Source: Flavobacterium sp. LHD-80 (GTDB lineage: Bacteria > Bacteroidota > Bacteroidia > Flavobacteriales > Flavobacteriaceae). From it: DNA of 64,000 nt. The notes under the pieces were generated by a model. That model worked only from the letters and a program-made list of their open reading frames with translations. It made no database searches and had not been told where the DNA came from. This document shows, piece by piece, positions 54,253 to 63,388 of this stretch (position 1 is its first letter; each line of letters begins with the position of its first letter). Location: NCBI RefSeq assembly GCF_030929605.1, contig NZ_JAVFVS010000008.1, positions 124,001-188,000 on the forward strand. The letters run 5' to 3'. Both the position numbers and the translations under genes were made by a program.

Positions 54253-54305
54253 CTTTGCTTTATGCCATATATGGCAAGTTTTTAAAAACAAATAAAAAGA
54301 TAATT

Positions 54306-54695
54306 ATGATTTGGATTATTTTGATTGTGGTTGTAATAGCTATTGTAATCACTAAAAGGAAAAGTAAAGTATTAAATGACACGCCATTTATTCACAAGTA
54401 TCCAATTGTTGTTAGTGGAATTAATGAGTTCTTATTTAATGGAGAAGCTGAATTTGAATCAAAAGATTCAAGAGAACATTATCTTTTTAAAAATTCATTA
54501 TCAAAAAAATCTTATGTCCAATTCATCTACAGACAAAATTCAGTTCATTTAAAATTTTATGAAGACTTTATGGAGATTAAAACAACTTATTCTTTCTACT
54601 ACTCAGACATAAAGCATATTAATGATGATAAACAATTTTTTATTGCAAAAGATTTTAGTCAAAGGGTAAAGAATAATTCAAAAGTGGCATTTTAA
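54306..54695 (+). CDS. single-span membrane protein of unknown function
   Basis: 129 residues from the ATG at 54306 that opens a hydrophobic helix MIWIILIVVVIAIVITK followed by KRKSK, so the soluble part faces the cytoplasm. An earlier start at 54192 would run through the regulator's promoter region and is rejected. The cytoplasmic domain is beta-rich and contains YPIVVSGINEFLFNG and IKTTYSFYYSDIKHI. No family known to me. It is 6 bases upstream of the next gene. Confidence 0.6.
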   Translation: MIWIILIVVVIAIVITKRKSKVLNDTPFIHKYPIVVSGINEFLFNGEAEFESKDSREHYLFKNSLSKKSYVQFIYRQNSVHLKFYEDFMEIKTTYSFYYSDIKHINDDKQFFIAKDFSQRVKNNSKVAF

Positions 54696-54701
54696 TACAC
54701 T

Positions 54702-55193
54702 ATGGAGTTTGAAATAAAATTATATCTACAAGACTTGATTAAGATATCTCCAATACTAAATACGCAACATATTCAAAGGTGGCTCATTGAATATGAGAAA
54801 GAGTTTCATAATGTTATTAATAATTGTGAATGCAGAAAATGGAGTAAATGGCTAACTGCTAATGAAAAGCCATTTCCATGTACCTGTGCCACTAGAGAGC
54901 AAGATTGTATATTCATTGAAACCTACTACAAGCTAAATAATGTTTTAGATCTGTATAAGAGGCAGAGATACTTTATTGGTCTAGTGGAAAAGTATCATTC
55001 AATAAAGAACAACAAAGAGGAACTCAAAGCATTTACTAATCATGAGTCACTAGAACATATTTTGTCTTTTGACTCTAAAATAATAATAAGTCTAAATCCT
55101 GAACCATATGAAAAACTAGTACTCCAACTCAATGAGGTAGAGTTTGAGATTGTTTTAGGACTTCAAAAGACATTGTTAAAGACCTATTTATAA
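54702..55193 (+). CDS. Cys-rich small protein of unknown function
   Basis: 163 residues, soluble. A cluster of Cys (NNCECRKWSKWL... FPCTCATREQDC) between residues about 45 and 70 looks like a metal-binding knuckle. Helical remainder. No family recognised. It is coupled to the membrane-protein gene upstream (6-base gap) and lies 23 bases before the lipoprotein gene. Possible accessory or immunity gene of the element. Confidence 0.6.
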   Translation: MEFEIKLYLQDLIKISPILNTQHIQRWLIEYEKEFHNVINNCECRKWSKWLTANEKPFPCTCATREQDCIFIETYYKLNNVLDLYKRQRYFIGLVEKYHSIKNNKEELKAFTNHESLEHILSFDSKIIISLNPEPYEKLVLQLNEVEFEIVLGLQKTLLKTYL

Positions 55194-55216
55194 ATTTATT
55201 AATTAAAACCAAATCA

Positions 55217-56149
55217 ATGAAAAAAAGAATTTTACTCGTTATAATTATAATCTCATCTTTAAGCTTTAGTTGTGCTAATGATAATAGTAGTGACTTTAAG
55301 GAAAAAATATTTGAAGGAGATGTAACTCTTACTACACAGAGTGAAGTAAATAAGTTTGGAAGTAACAACTATACTGAAATTACAGGAGCTTTGATTGTTA
55401 GTGCAAACACAAATGATGTTAGTTTATCTAATCTGGAAGCATTAAAAAGCTTAAAAACAGTAGGTAAGTACATAAAGATTGAAAGCAATGATAAATTAAT
55501 CAATTTAAATGGTTTAAACTCAGTTAGTACAGTCTCAGGAATATTAATTAGGCTAAACAATTCATTAATAAACATTGATGCACTAAGTAACATATCAACA
55601 ATAAATCAAGAAGTTGAAATATTCAACAATTCAAAACTTACGAATGTGGATGGTCTTAGAAATGCAGTTGGGGCTAAATTAAGCAATGTTAAAATTCATG
55701 GAAATCAAAACCTCACAAGCATACGTGGGCTTTCTAAGATTTTACAAACAGAAAATCTGTACATAGCTAATAATCCATTGTTAATTAATTTAAATGGACT
55801 AGAAAACTTAAATAGTATAGGAGAGGTAGGCTATACTTCTTCTTTACCAACTTTGATAGTTCAGAATAATGCCTCACTTGTTGATGTTAATTCTTTAAAT
55901 AAATTGACTTATGTAAAGGGAGCATTGTACATAAAGAATAACAATGCTTTAGCTAATCTAAATGGTTTGGATAATATCCAGCTTATAGGAGGAGGCAATT
56001 TAATTGTCAGTGATAATAAAGTATTAAATAGCTTATGTGCATTAAAGACTGTATTAAGTAACCCGAAATTTATAGGTCAATTTAGTGCTGTGGGAAACCT
56101 TTATAATCCCACAAAGCTGAACATTCAAAATGGCAATTGTGCATTATGA
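55217..56149 (+). CDS. leucine-rich-repeat-like lipoprotein
   Basis: 310 residues. A lipoprotein signal MKKRILLVIIIISSLSFSC with Cys19 is followed by ANDNSSDFKEK. The rest is a repeat array in which each unit has an L..L..L pattern with N-rich turns (LIVSANTNDVSLSNLEAL, LKSLKTVGKYIKIESNDKLINLNGL, LYIANNPLLINLNGLENLNSIG). This looks like leucine-rich repeat or receptor-L-type folds. It is probably anchored in the outer membrane. It is one of the right-side cargo genes; function unknown. Confidence 0.7.
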   Translation: MKKRILLVIIIISSLSFSCANDNSSDFKEKIFEGDVTLTTQSEVNKFGSNNYTEITGALIVSANTNDVSLSNLEALKSLKTVGKYIKIESNDKLINLNGLNSVSTVSGILIRLNNSLINIDALSNISTINQEVEIFNNSKLTNVDGLRNAVGAKLSNVKIHGNQNLTSIRGLSKILQTENLYIANNPLLINLNGLENLNSIGEVGYTSSLPTLIVQNNASLVDVNSLNKLTYVKGALYIKNNNALANLNGLDNIQLIGGGNLIVSDNKVLNSLCALKTVLSNPKFIGQFSAVGNLYNPTKLNIQNGNCAL

Positions 56150-56193
56150 TTAGCAAAATTTAACCACTTAGGTGGTTTTATATCTATAAGCAA

Positions 56194-56595
56194 ATGGAAA
56201 AAGAAATAATTCCTTTTAAGCTAGGATTGGAATATGAGAATTGGGAATTTGAATTAGGCTTATGCTCCATTAGATTTAAGCATTTAGATAATTATAAATA
56301 TGTGGGTACAGGATTAAATAAATTTCTGAACAAAACTACAGATGAAACTAAACTCTTTTTTAGTTTAGATATACTGGAAGCAGTTGTAATAAATTTTAAG
56401 GATAAAAGTATGCAATTCTTTAAGGGCATAACCTCCTTATGTACTAGTGCTACAGGAGAATTAAAGCATCTTTTTTGTGTTGAACAATTTACTCAATTTG
56501 AAGTAGAAGTAAGGTGTATTTACAAGAATAAAGATGTATTTGTAATCTACTCAAAAAAAAGTCTCATTGAGGGTTTGATAAAAGAGATATTGTGA
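56194..56595 (+). CDS. small soluble protein of unknown function
   Basis: 133 residues, mixed alpha-beta with FELGLCSIRFKHLDNYKY and LFFSLDILEAVVINFKDKSMQF. No family recognised. Last gene of the element before attR, 45 bases after the lipoprotein gene and probably co-transcribed with it. Confidence 0.55.
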   Translation: MEKEIIPFKLGLEYENWEFELGLCSIRFKHLDNYKYVGTGLNKFLNKTTDETKLFFSLDILEAVVINFKDKSMQFFKGITSLCTSATGELKHLFCVEQFTQFEVEVRCIYKNKDVFVIYSKKSLIEGLIKEIL

Positions 56596-56675
56596 AAAAA
56601 GGCACACAATAAGGCATACATAAATTTATAGGCTTTGTGAGATACTGATATTGTTATCATGAGAGTTAAGTAAGA

Positions 56676-56693
56676 GAGCCCAGGTGGGACCAC
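56676..56693. repeat. right attachment site (attR)
   Basis: GAGCCCAGGTGGGACCAC, an exact copy of the tRNA 3' end at 38359-38376. The bases on either side differ, so the match is 18 bp. Confidence 0.93.
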
Positions 56694-56704
56694 AGTTAAC
56701 ACTT

Positions 56705-56742
56705 AAAAAGCCTTATAAGCATTGCGTTTGTAAGGCTTTTTT
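56705..56742 (+). terminator. hairpin terminator after attR
   Basis: AAAAAGCCTTA and TAAGGCTTTTT around a 15-base loop. It may be the original terminator of the tRNA gene, displaced by insertion of the element. Confidence 0.7.
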
Positions 56743-56885
56743 ATTTCTAGGGTGGAAAATGATTTTTCATTTATATTGTGCATAAAATTTTTATGAAAAT
56801 TAGAATAATTGTAAAAAAAGGTATTTTGACATTTTAAATATCTTTTTTCTTTCGATTAATTTAAAATCAATATTTACATATTTAA

Positions 56886-57485
56886 TTTTTAGTTCTATTA
56901 TTCTCCTGTAATTCAATAACAAATAAAGAAGTTCCTGAAAATACAAATGAAGATGGGACTTATAAGTTTGTTTGTACTAAAAATATCTTTAGTGATTTTG
57001 TTGTTTTAAGTTCGTCAATTGATAAAATGCAGAAACCTAATACAGTAACTCATGTTTTTAAAGGAGTATTAAAAGACAATACTACTAATATCTATAAAAA
57101 AGTGACTTTAACAACTGAATTAATTATTGTGTTAGAGAATGGAAATGAATTGACTTGTAATGATATAAATTATACGAAAAGCTTATTGAGAGATGGTATT
57201 TCTCCTCAGTTTAGAAGCAATTGGCAACCAAATGAAGAATGGGTTATTGATGAAATTAAAACTTCTAGTTTTCCTGTTGAATATTTTGACTATCCTGTTA
57301 AAGAGGTTTATACTCAGTATTACATTAAATTAACAGATCAAATTAATAACACTGAAACTGAAATAATTGCATCTCAAAAAGATGTAACTGAAAAATGGTT
57401 GAATGCTAAATCAAAAGTGAAAAATGATATTGTAGATTGTAGTAATAATTCTTTTGAGTTTAGAAAATTTATAAAATACAAATAG
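56886..57485 (+). pseudogene. lipoprotein gene lacking a normal start
   Basis: The frame opens at 56886 with FLVLLFSCNSITNKEV, which looks like the end of a lipoprotein signal peptide with its Cys, but a stop (TAA at 56883) lies just before and there is no ATG, GTG or TTG before the Cys. The first in-frame ATG, at 57027, would lose the signal. The body (VTHVFKGVLKD, VTLTTELIIVLENGNELTC, FRSNWQPNEEWVIDEIKT) is a soluble beta-rich domain unknown to me. It is probably a 5'-truncated or mutated gene near the element boundary. Confidence 0.5.
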
Positions 57486-57593
57486 TTTTTTTCTATTCGG
57501 TATTTGTTAAAACTTGTTGCAAAATTGTCATCTTGAATTCATATTTTTGCATGCTACATAATCTATAAGTTTTATATATTGATAAGTTAATCT

Positions 57594-57619
57594 AAAATCC
57601 TCATTATGAGGATTTTTTT
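57594..57619 (+). terminator. hairpin terminator upstream of hsdS
   Basis: AATCCTCAT and ATGAGGATT with a one-base centre and a run of T. It isolates the restriction operon from the gene before it. Confidence 0.75.
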
Positions 57620-57654
57620 ATGAGATAAAAATTTCAAATTCAGAACTTAAAAAA

Positions 57655-57685
57655 TTGTACGTTCTTTAAAAAAAACTTACATTGT
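57655..57685 (+). promoter_or_regulatory. possible promoter of the hsdS-ATPase-HNH-hsdM operon
   Basis: TTG (57655-57657) and TACATTGT (57678-57685) are separated by 20 bases, close to TTG-N19-TAnnTTTG with one mismatch in the second box. It lies 39 bases before the GTG start. Confidence 0.45.
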
Positions 57686-57724
57686 GCAGTTAAATTGATT
57701 ACCTTTTAATTACTCAAAGACAAA

Positions 57725-59266
57725 GTGAATAAAAATCAAAAAAAGATTCCTGAAACTTGGAAGTGGGTTACTTTAGATGATATTGGTGTTGTTGTTAGTG
57801 GAGCAACTCCATCTACTAAAGAACCTGATTTTTGGAATGGAAACATTCCTTGGGTTACACCTGCGGACTTATCTAATTTTAATGATATATAAGTATCTAA
57901 AGGTCAAAGAAATATCTCGCAAGTAGGATTAGAATACTCATCTGCAAATCTTTTGCCTGAAAATTCAATTATATTTTCATCCCGGGCACCAATTGGCTAT
58001 GTGGCTATAACAAAAAATGAATTAGCTACTAATCAAGGGTTTAAGAACTTAATATTAATAGGTAATATTAATCCAAAATATATTTATTACTATCTAACTA
58101 GTATAAAATCACTTGCTGAAAGTATGGCGAGTGGTACAACGTTTTTAGAATTATCAGCATCAAAATTTAAACAAATTCCATTTCCTTTAGCTCCAATAGA
58201 AGAACAAGAACGAATTGTTAATAAAATAGAAGAAGTAATAACTAATATTCAAGATAGTATAAATAATATAGATTTAGCACTTAAAAAAGCAGAATTATAT
58301 GTGGATAAAACCATTTACAAATTGTTTAATGGAAATTTATTAGAAGATAATAATAGAAATGATAAACTTCCTAAATTATGGAAGTGGAAAACATTAAATC
58401 AAATTGGTGAGATTTATAGTGGTGGTACCCCTTCGACAGAAGTGCAAGAATTTTGGGGAGAGGAAATTTGTTGGATAACTCCTTCAGATCTAACAAATTA
58501 TAAAGGGAAATATATATCAAAAGGCAAAAAAAGTATTTCAATGAAAGGATTACAAAATAGTTCTGCAAAATTACTTCCACCAAATAGTGTTTTATTCTCA
58601 TCCAGAGCACCAATTGGATATGTAGTGATTTCAAGTAATAAACTTTCTACAAATCAGGGATTTAAAAATATCATACCTAATGCAGATGTAAATCCTTCTT
58701 TTTTATACTATTTTTTGAAGTCAATTAAAAATTATGCCAATAAAATAGCAAGTGGCACAACATTTTTAGAATTATCAACAGAAAAATTTAAACAAATCCC
58801 TTTTCCATTGCCTCCCATCGATGAGCAGAATATAATAGTTGAAGAAATAGATAACGCAGTAGCTTACAGCGATAATTTAATTGAAGAACTACTTAGTCAG
58901 AGGAGAAAGTCTGAACATATAAAAGAAAAACTTCTTCAAGATGCTTTTTTAGGAAAACTAAGTTCACAATTAAATAGTGATAGTTCTGTTGGAACTTCAT
59001 TGAAAAAAATTAATCTTGAAAAGAATATTTATTTGCAAAATCAACGACAAGTTACTAAGATAAGAACTGTAAGGGAAAAGAAAAAGTTAGTTGATGTATT
59101 GAAATCAAATTTTAAAAAAACACACTTTAGTTTTGATGATATAATTAAAACAAATAGTATGTCAATTGATGAAATGGAAGTTGAATTTAAGATTTTGATA
59201 GAAAAAGAAATAGTAGTTAAGCAATATGATAATATTTCGAAATCAATAAGATTTAAACTAATATGA
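57725..59266 (+). pseudogene. hsdS: type I restriction specificity subunit HsdS, in-frame stop codon
   Basis: Read from GTG at 57725 through an in-frame TAA at 57890-57892 it encodes about 513 residues with the HsdS layout: a first target-recognition domain (PETWKWVTLDDIGVVVSG), central conserved helix (ASKFKQIPFPLAPIEEQERIV), and a second domain (PKLWKWKTLNQIGEIYSG) ending IDEQNIIVEEI. In the second domain the matching position reads KYISKGKKSIS, where the first reads stop-VSKGQRNIS, so a Tyr-like codon probably became TAA. The reading frame after the stop is intact (57953-59266). The C-terminus carries an extra tail of about 100 residues. It overlaps the ATPase gene by four bases. The stop may inactivate it, or a shorter protein may still work. 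Confidence 0.85.
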
Positions 59267-60816
59267 GATTAAGAAGACTTTCCATTTTAGATATTGATTA
59301 CAAACCCCTATTAAAAGGGGTTGATTTGTTTTTTCAGACACAAGATAATACTTCAATACATACAAATTGCTTAGTAGGAATAAATGGTTCGGGTAAATCC
59401 CAAATATTAGAAATTATTGCTGAAATATTTCTTTTTCTAGAAAATGTCTATAGAAATGAGAATAAAATAAAAGCCCCTTTATCACCTTTTGCATTTAGAA
59501 TAGAATATGAAATATTTAAAGGCGATGATGTTTACCTTATAATTTTCGAATGTGATAAAATAAAGACAAAAGTAAAAGATATAGTAGTTGAAATTTGGAA
59601 AAAAAATGCTGAAGAGATTGAAGAAATAAATATAGATAATATTGATTTGTTTGACTATTTGCCAACTAAAATTATAGGATATAGTTCTGGAGATAATGAA
59701 ACTTTAAGTCTTCCTTTTGATTCATATTATGATGAATATGCTCAATATACATACGAACGTGCCTTTGGTATTAAACAAGGTAATGATTATGAGCCAAATT
59801 TGTATTTTATGAGCTATAATACAAATTTGGGTATTGCCATAAGTAGTTTCATTTTTAGAGATGAACTTCCGCAAATTGATACTGTAATTAATAAATTAGA
59901 TATTGATGATTTAACAAGCTTTACTATTACAATACAAACAAAGCAACAAGCTGCACCTAATAGAAAAAAAGGAGGAGTAATGCTTACAGAAGAATTGAAG
60001 AATTGGCGACAAATTCTCATAAACATTGCAGATGTCAATATTTACGAAGAAAAATTAAATAAAAACACGCTCAAATTTGTATTAGATAAAACTACTATAA
60101 GAGCTTTTAAAGACAATTTTACATCGGCTTTGGAGCTTTATACGTGTTTGTACAAGTTAGAATTACTTAATAATTTAATTGTTGACAAGAAGACGAAAGA
60201 AAAAATAAAAAAAGAACGAAAGGCTAGAAGATTAGTTACTAAAATGCCTGCAGTCTCAGATATTAATAAAGTTTTACAATATTCAGAATTAAAATTTAAA
60301 CTGAATAATGGAGAAGAAATTGATTATCTTTCATTTAGTGACGGTGAACATCAATTCTTAAATGTTTTTAGCACTATTTTAATGATGAATCAAGAAAATT
60401 GTTTATTTCTTTTAGATGAACCAGAGACTCATTTTAATCCATTGTGGCGTAGGACATTTATAAATACCTTAGAAAAGGTTACAATTGAAAGAAAGCAACA
60501 TTTCTTTATTACAACACATTCACCCTTCATTGTTTCAGATTGTAAAAAAGAAAATGTATTTATATTCAAAAGGGAAAAGAATAAAATAAATATTCAGGAA
60601 CCTAAAAGTGAAACTTATGGAGCTTCATTTGATAACATACTAGAAATGGCATTTCAAATTAATCCCCCAATTTCTGAGAACTCATTGCAGGAATTACAAG
60701 AATTGGAAAATGAAAATAACCCTGAAATAATTCAAAAGGAATTATCAAACTTTGGAGACTCTTTAGAAAAAGCATCACTACGTAATCGCATTATTTTATT
60801 AAACTCTAAAAAATAA
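59263..60816 (+). CDS. restriction-associated AAA/ABC-type ATPase, PtuA-like
   Basis: 517 residues. Walker A CLVGINGSGKS (36-46), an ABC signature-like LSFSDGEHQ (about 356-364), Walker B with catalytic Glu LLDEPETHF (about 383-391), and the H-loop FITTHSPFIVSD. This is the AAA_15/21, OLD-like ATPase type seen in PtuA of Septu systems and in ATPases linked to type I restriction. Start overlaps the hsdS end by four bases (ATGA). The HNH nuclease follows 7 bases later, the same order as PtuA-PtuB. Substrate is probably DNA or a phage component; this is inference. Confidence 0.8.
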   Translation: MRLRRLSILDIDYKPLLKGVDLFFQTQDNTSIHTNCLVGINGSGKSQILEIIAEIFLFLENVYRNENKIKAPLSPFAFRIEYEIFKGDDVYLIIFECDKIKTKVKDIVVEIWKKNAEEIEEINIDNIDLFDYLPTKIIGYSSGDNETLSLPFDSYYDEYAQYTYERAFGIKQGNDYEPNLYFMSYNTNLGIAISSFIFRDELPQIDTVINKLDIDDLTSFTITIQTKQQAAPNRKKGGVMLTEELKNWRQILINIADVNIYEEKLNKNTLKFVLDKTTIRAFKDNFTSALELYTCLYKLELLNNLIVDKKTKEKIKKERKARRLVTKMPAVSDINKVLQYSELKFKLNNGEEIDYLSFSDGEHQFLNVFSTILMMNQENCLFLLDEPETHFNPLWRRTFINTLEKVTIERKQHFFITTHSPFIVSDCKKENVFIFKREKNKINIQEPKSETYGASFDNILEMAFQINPPISENSLQELQELENENNPEIIQKELSNFGDSLEKASLRNRIILLNSKK

Positions 60817-60823
60817 ACTTATA

Positions 60824-61909
60824 ATGTTATATAAATATCAATTTATTAAACATCAAAAACTTAGGGAATTGAATTTTCATTTTCTTTATTTCATAAGAAA
60901 AATAAAAGATGTAAAAAAAACGACTAAGTTCAAGCCAGAGATTTTTTTTCATTCAAGCTTTATAAGAAATAATAAGATTGCACCTAAAGGCAAAGAAAAT
61001 TCTACTTTAGAAGTGAAATTTAAAGCTTTTTTTGACATTTTTAAAAAATTGAGTCAAGATGAAAAAAACGAATTTTTAAATCTAATTATTTTATCTCAGA
61101 AAATTCATCTCTTCTTTGAGAAACCTAACAATACTGAAGCAATTGTTCTTCACTCATCAAATATTAAAAGGCTTTTAAATGGTTCTAATTCATTTTCTGA
61201 CTTAATGGATGCCTTGTGGAACTATTTAAAATCCCCAAATGCATGGGAAATCGACAAGCATTACAAAATTTTTTATGATAGTATTCCTGACTCGAAAATG
61301 TGCCCATTTTGCGGACTTGAAGAACTTAGTAAACCAATTTTTAGACGAGCTGACTACGATCATATTGCTAATAAAAGCAAATATCCAATTTCATCTATAA
61401 TTAATAAAAATTTAGCTCCTACATGTGATAAATGCAATAAGGATTTCAAAAAAGCGAAAGATGTACTTTTTGATAAGATTGGTAATAAAAGGATTTTTTC
61501 TTATCCATTTGTGTTTAATTCTCCTTTTATAAATAGTAATATCTCATTCGATTTTTTAGGAAGTATTCATCCAGAAACTGATTTAAATAATAAATCAGGT
61601 AAATGGGTAGTGAATATTAGTCCTAATAGCGATTTTATTCTTTCGTGGGATCATATCTATCAAATTAAAAAAAGGTACGCTAATTCTATAAATTATAAAA
61701 AGTGGCAAAAAGAATTAATTTATTCGGCAAAATTAAAACATTCAATTTTGACTCAGAAATTATTAAAAGAATATATAAAAAATTATAAACAAACTTTTAA
61801 TCCAAGTTCGTTGGAAGTTGAATACCATATAAAGTTTGCTTATTACGAATTTTTAGAACAAGGGATGAATAATGTCTTGTTTAATCAGTTAAATACAATG
61901 ACCACATGA
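60824..61909 (+). CDS. HNH nuclease, PtuB-like
   Basis: 361 residues. A treble-clef HNH site: Cys160-x2-Cys163 (MCPFCG), YDHIANKSKYP with Asp179-His180, and Cys201-x2-Cys204 (TCDKCNK). These are the zinc knuckles and catalytic His typical of HNH endonucleases. The N-terminal 150 residues (FFHSSFIRNNKIAPKG, DALWNYLKSP) are helical and unassigned. Its 3' end overlaps hsdM by four bases. The pairing with the ATPase just before it resembles Septu, where PtuB cuts DNA and PtuA senses infection. Confidence 0.78.
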   Translation: MLYKYQFIKHQKLRELNFHFLYFIRKIKDVKKTTKFKPEIFFHSSFIRNNKIAPKGKENSTLEVKFKAFFDIFKKLSQDEKNEFLNLIILSQKIHLFFEKPNNTEAIVLHSSNIKRLLNGSNSFSDLMDALWNYLKSPNAWEIDKHYKIFYDSIPDSKMCPFCGLEELSKPIFRRADYDHIANKSKYPISSIINKNLAPTCDKCNKDFKKAKDVLFDKIGNKRIFSYPFVFNSPFINSNISFDFLGSIHPETDLNNKSGKWVVNISPNSDFILSWDHIYQIKKRYANSINYKKWQKELIYSAKLKHSILTQKLLKEYIKNYKQTFNPSSLEVEYHIKFAYYEFLEQGMNNVLFNQLNTMTT

Positions 61910-63387
61910 CAACAAATAATTTAGTAGCAAAAATCTGGTCATTTTGTGATACTTTGAGAGATGATGGAGTCAGTTATGGTGATTACTTGGAACAAATAAC
62001 ATATTTATTATTTCTTAAAATGGCTGATGAATATTCCAAACCACCTTATAATAGGAATTTCAATATACCTAAAAATTGTGATTGGAGTTTCTTTTTGAAT
62101 CATTCTTTAGAGGGCTTGACTCTAGATTATATAAATGCATTAAACAGCCTGTCTACTTCTGGTAGGATGTTAAGTAAAATTTTTAATGGAGCTCAAAATA
62201 AAATTCATGACCCGTATAAGCTAAAAAAATTAATCGAGCTGTTAAATGAAGATAATTGGGTATCTGAATCGGTAGATATAAAAGGAGATATCTATGAAAA
62301 TTTACTTCAAAAGAGTGCTGAAAGCAGTGGTGCAGGCCAATATTTCACGCCTCGCTCTATTATTAAAGCGATCGTGGAATGTGTTGAGCCTAAGCCTTTG
62401 GAAACAATTTCCGATCCAACATGTGGTACTGGTGGATTTTTCCTTGGGGCAATTGAATATTTAAATACGAACTTCCAAAAGGAATTATTGCTAAAAAATA
62501 AAAAAGAGTTTTTGCAATTTAAAACTTTTAATGGTTGGGACATTGTTCCTTCAACGGCAAGATTATGCTTGATGAATTTATTTTTACATGGTATAGGAGA
62601 TTTAAAAGAAACTCCTGAAATAGAGGTAGTTGATAGCTTGTTGGAATATCCAAAGCAAAAAGTGAAAATCGTTCTTGCAAATCCTCCTTTTGGGAAAAGC
62701 AGTACTTATACTATTACAAATGATGAAAAGTTAGCCAAACAAGAAGCATTCATATTAAGGAGTGACTTTTGGGCTACAACAAGTAATAAACAGCTTTGTT
62801 TTGTTCAACATATAATTAGTATGCTAGATGTTGATGGTCGTGCTGCAATTGTATTGCCAGATAATGTGTTGTTTGAAGGAGGTGCGGGTGAAATTATAAG
62901 AAAAAAAATATTAGAAGAAACTAATCTACATACTATTTTAAGGCTGCCAACTGGGATATTTTACGCGAATGGCGTAAAGGTAAATGTTCTTTTTTTAGAA
63001 AAGAAGAAAATAACTTCTATGCCCTCTACCAAAGAGGTTTGGTTTTATGATTATCGGACAAATGTTCACCATACATTAAAAAAACATCCACTACAATTTG
63101 AGCATTTGAGTTCATTTATAGGTTGTTACAAAGCTAAAGACAGAAATAGCTCGAATGATACATGGAGTTTAAAAAACTTAACGGGAAGATTTAAAAAGTA
63201 TACTTACGATGAATTGATTGCTAGAGATAAAGTTAATTTTGATATAACTTGGTTAAAAGACGATAGTTATATTGACTTAGAAAGTTTACCTGAGCCAGAA
63301 GTGATAGCTCAAGAAATCATTGATAGCTTAGAAAGTGCATTAAATAGTTTTAGAGAGGTTGTTAAAAGTTTATCAAAAGCAAATTAA
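61906..63387 (+). CDS. hsdM: type I restriction-modification methyltransferase HsdM
   Basis: 493 residues, an N6-adenine DNA methyltransferase of the gamma class. An N-terminal HsdM helical domain (about 1-120; WSFCDTLRDDGVSYGDYLEQITYLLFLKMADE) precedes the catalytic domain with motif X-like AGQYFTPRSII, motif I DPTCGTGGF (170-178), and motif IV NPPF (259-262). It methylates adenine in the sequence specified by HsdS. ATGA overlap with the HNH gene and one base before the next start show a tight operon. No HsdR is in the window. Confidence 0.95.
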   Translation: MTTNNLVAKIWSFCDTLRDDGVSYGDYLEQITYLLFLKMADEYSKPPYNRNFNIPKNCDWSFFLNHSLEGLTLDYINALNSLSTSGRMLSKIFNGAQNKIHDPYKLKKLIELLNEDNWVSESVDIKGDIYENLLQKSAESSGAGQYFTPRSIIKAIVECVEPKPLETISDPTCGTGGFFLGAIEYLNTNFQKELLLKNKKEFLQFKTFNGWDIVPSTARLCLMNLFLHGIGDLKETPEIEVVDSLLEYPKQKVKIVLANPPFGKSSTYTITNDEKLAKQEAFILRSDFWATTSNKQLCFVQHIISMLDVDGRAAIVLPDNVLFEGGAGEIIRKKILEETNLHTILRLPTGIFYANGVKVNVLFLEKKKITSMPSTKEVWFYDYRTNVHHTLKKHPLQFEHLSSFIGCYKAKDRNSSNDTWSLKNLTGRFKKYTYDELIARDKVNFDITWLKDDSYIDLESLPEPEVIAQEIIDSLESALNSFREVVKSLSKAN

Positions 63388-63388
63388 A

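Larger units (their letters stand above)
38359..56693. mobile_element. integrative element in a tRNA gene with defence cargo
   Basis: Bounded by an exact 18-bp direct repeat of the tRNA 3' end (38359-38376 and 56676-56693), with a tyrosine recombinase gene just inside the left edge. Backbone genes on the plus strand are the integrase, SF2 helicase, Sak4-like ATPase, DUF3871 protein, unknown 134-aa protein, RadC/JAB protein and four unknown genes; an XRE regulator faces the other way. A four-gene minus-strand cargo operon fills 44,742-52,479. It is AT-rich, with frequent ATA and AGA codons compared with the flanking chromosome. No relaxase, coupling protein or type IV secretion genes are visible, so it is probably non-self-transmissible or mobilised by a helper. 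Confidence 0.9.

Noticed and set aside
54192..54305. Upstream extension of the single-span membrane protein
   Set aside because: It would run through the divergent promoter and operator; the ATG at 54306 opens directly into the membrane helix.
38359..56693. Self-transmissible conjugative element
   Set aside because: No relaxase, coupling protein or type IV secretion gene could be recognised.
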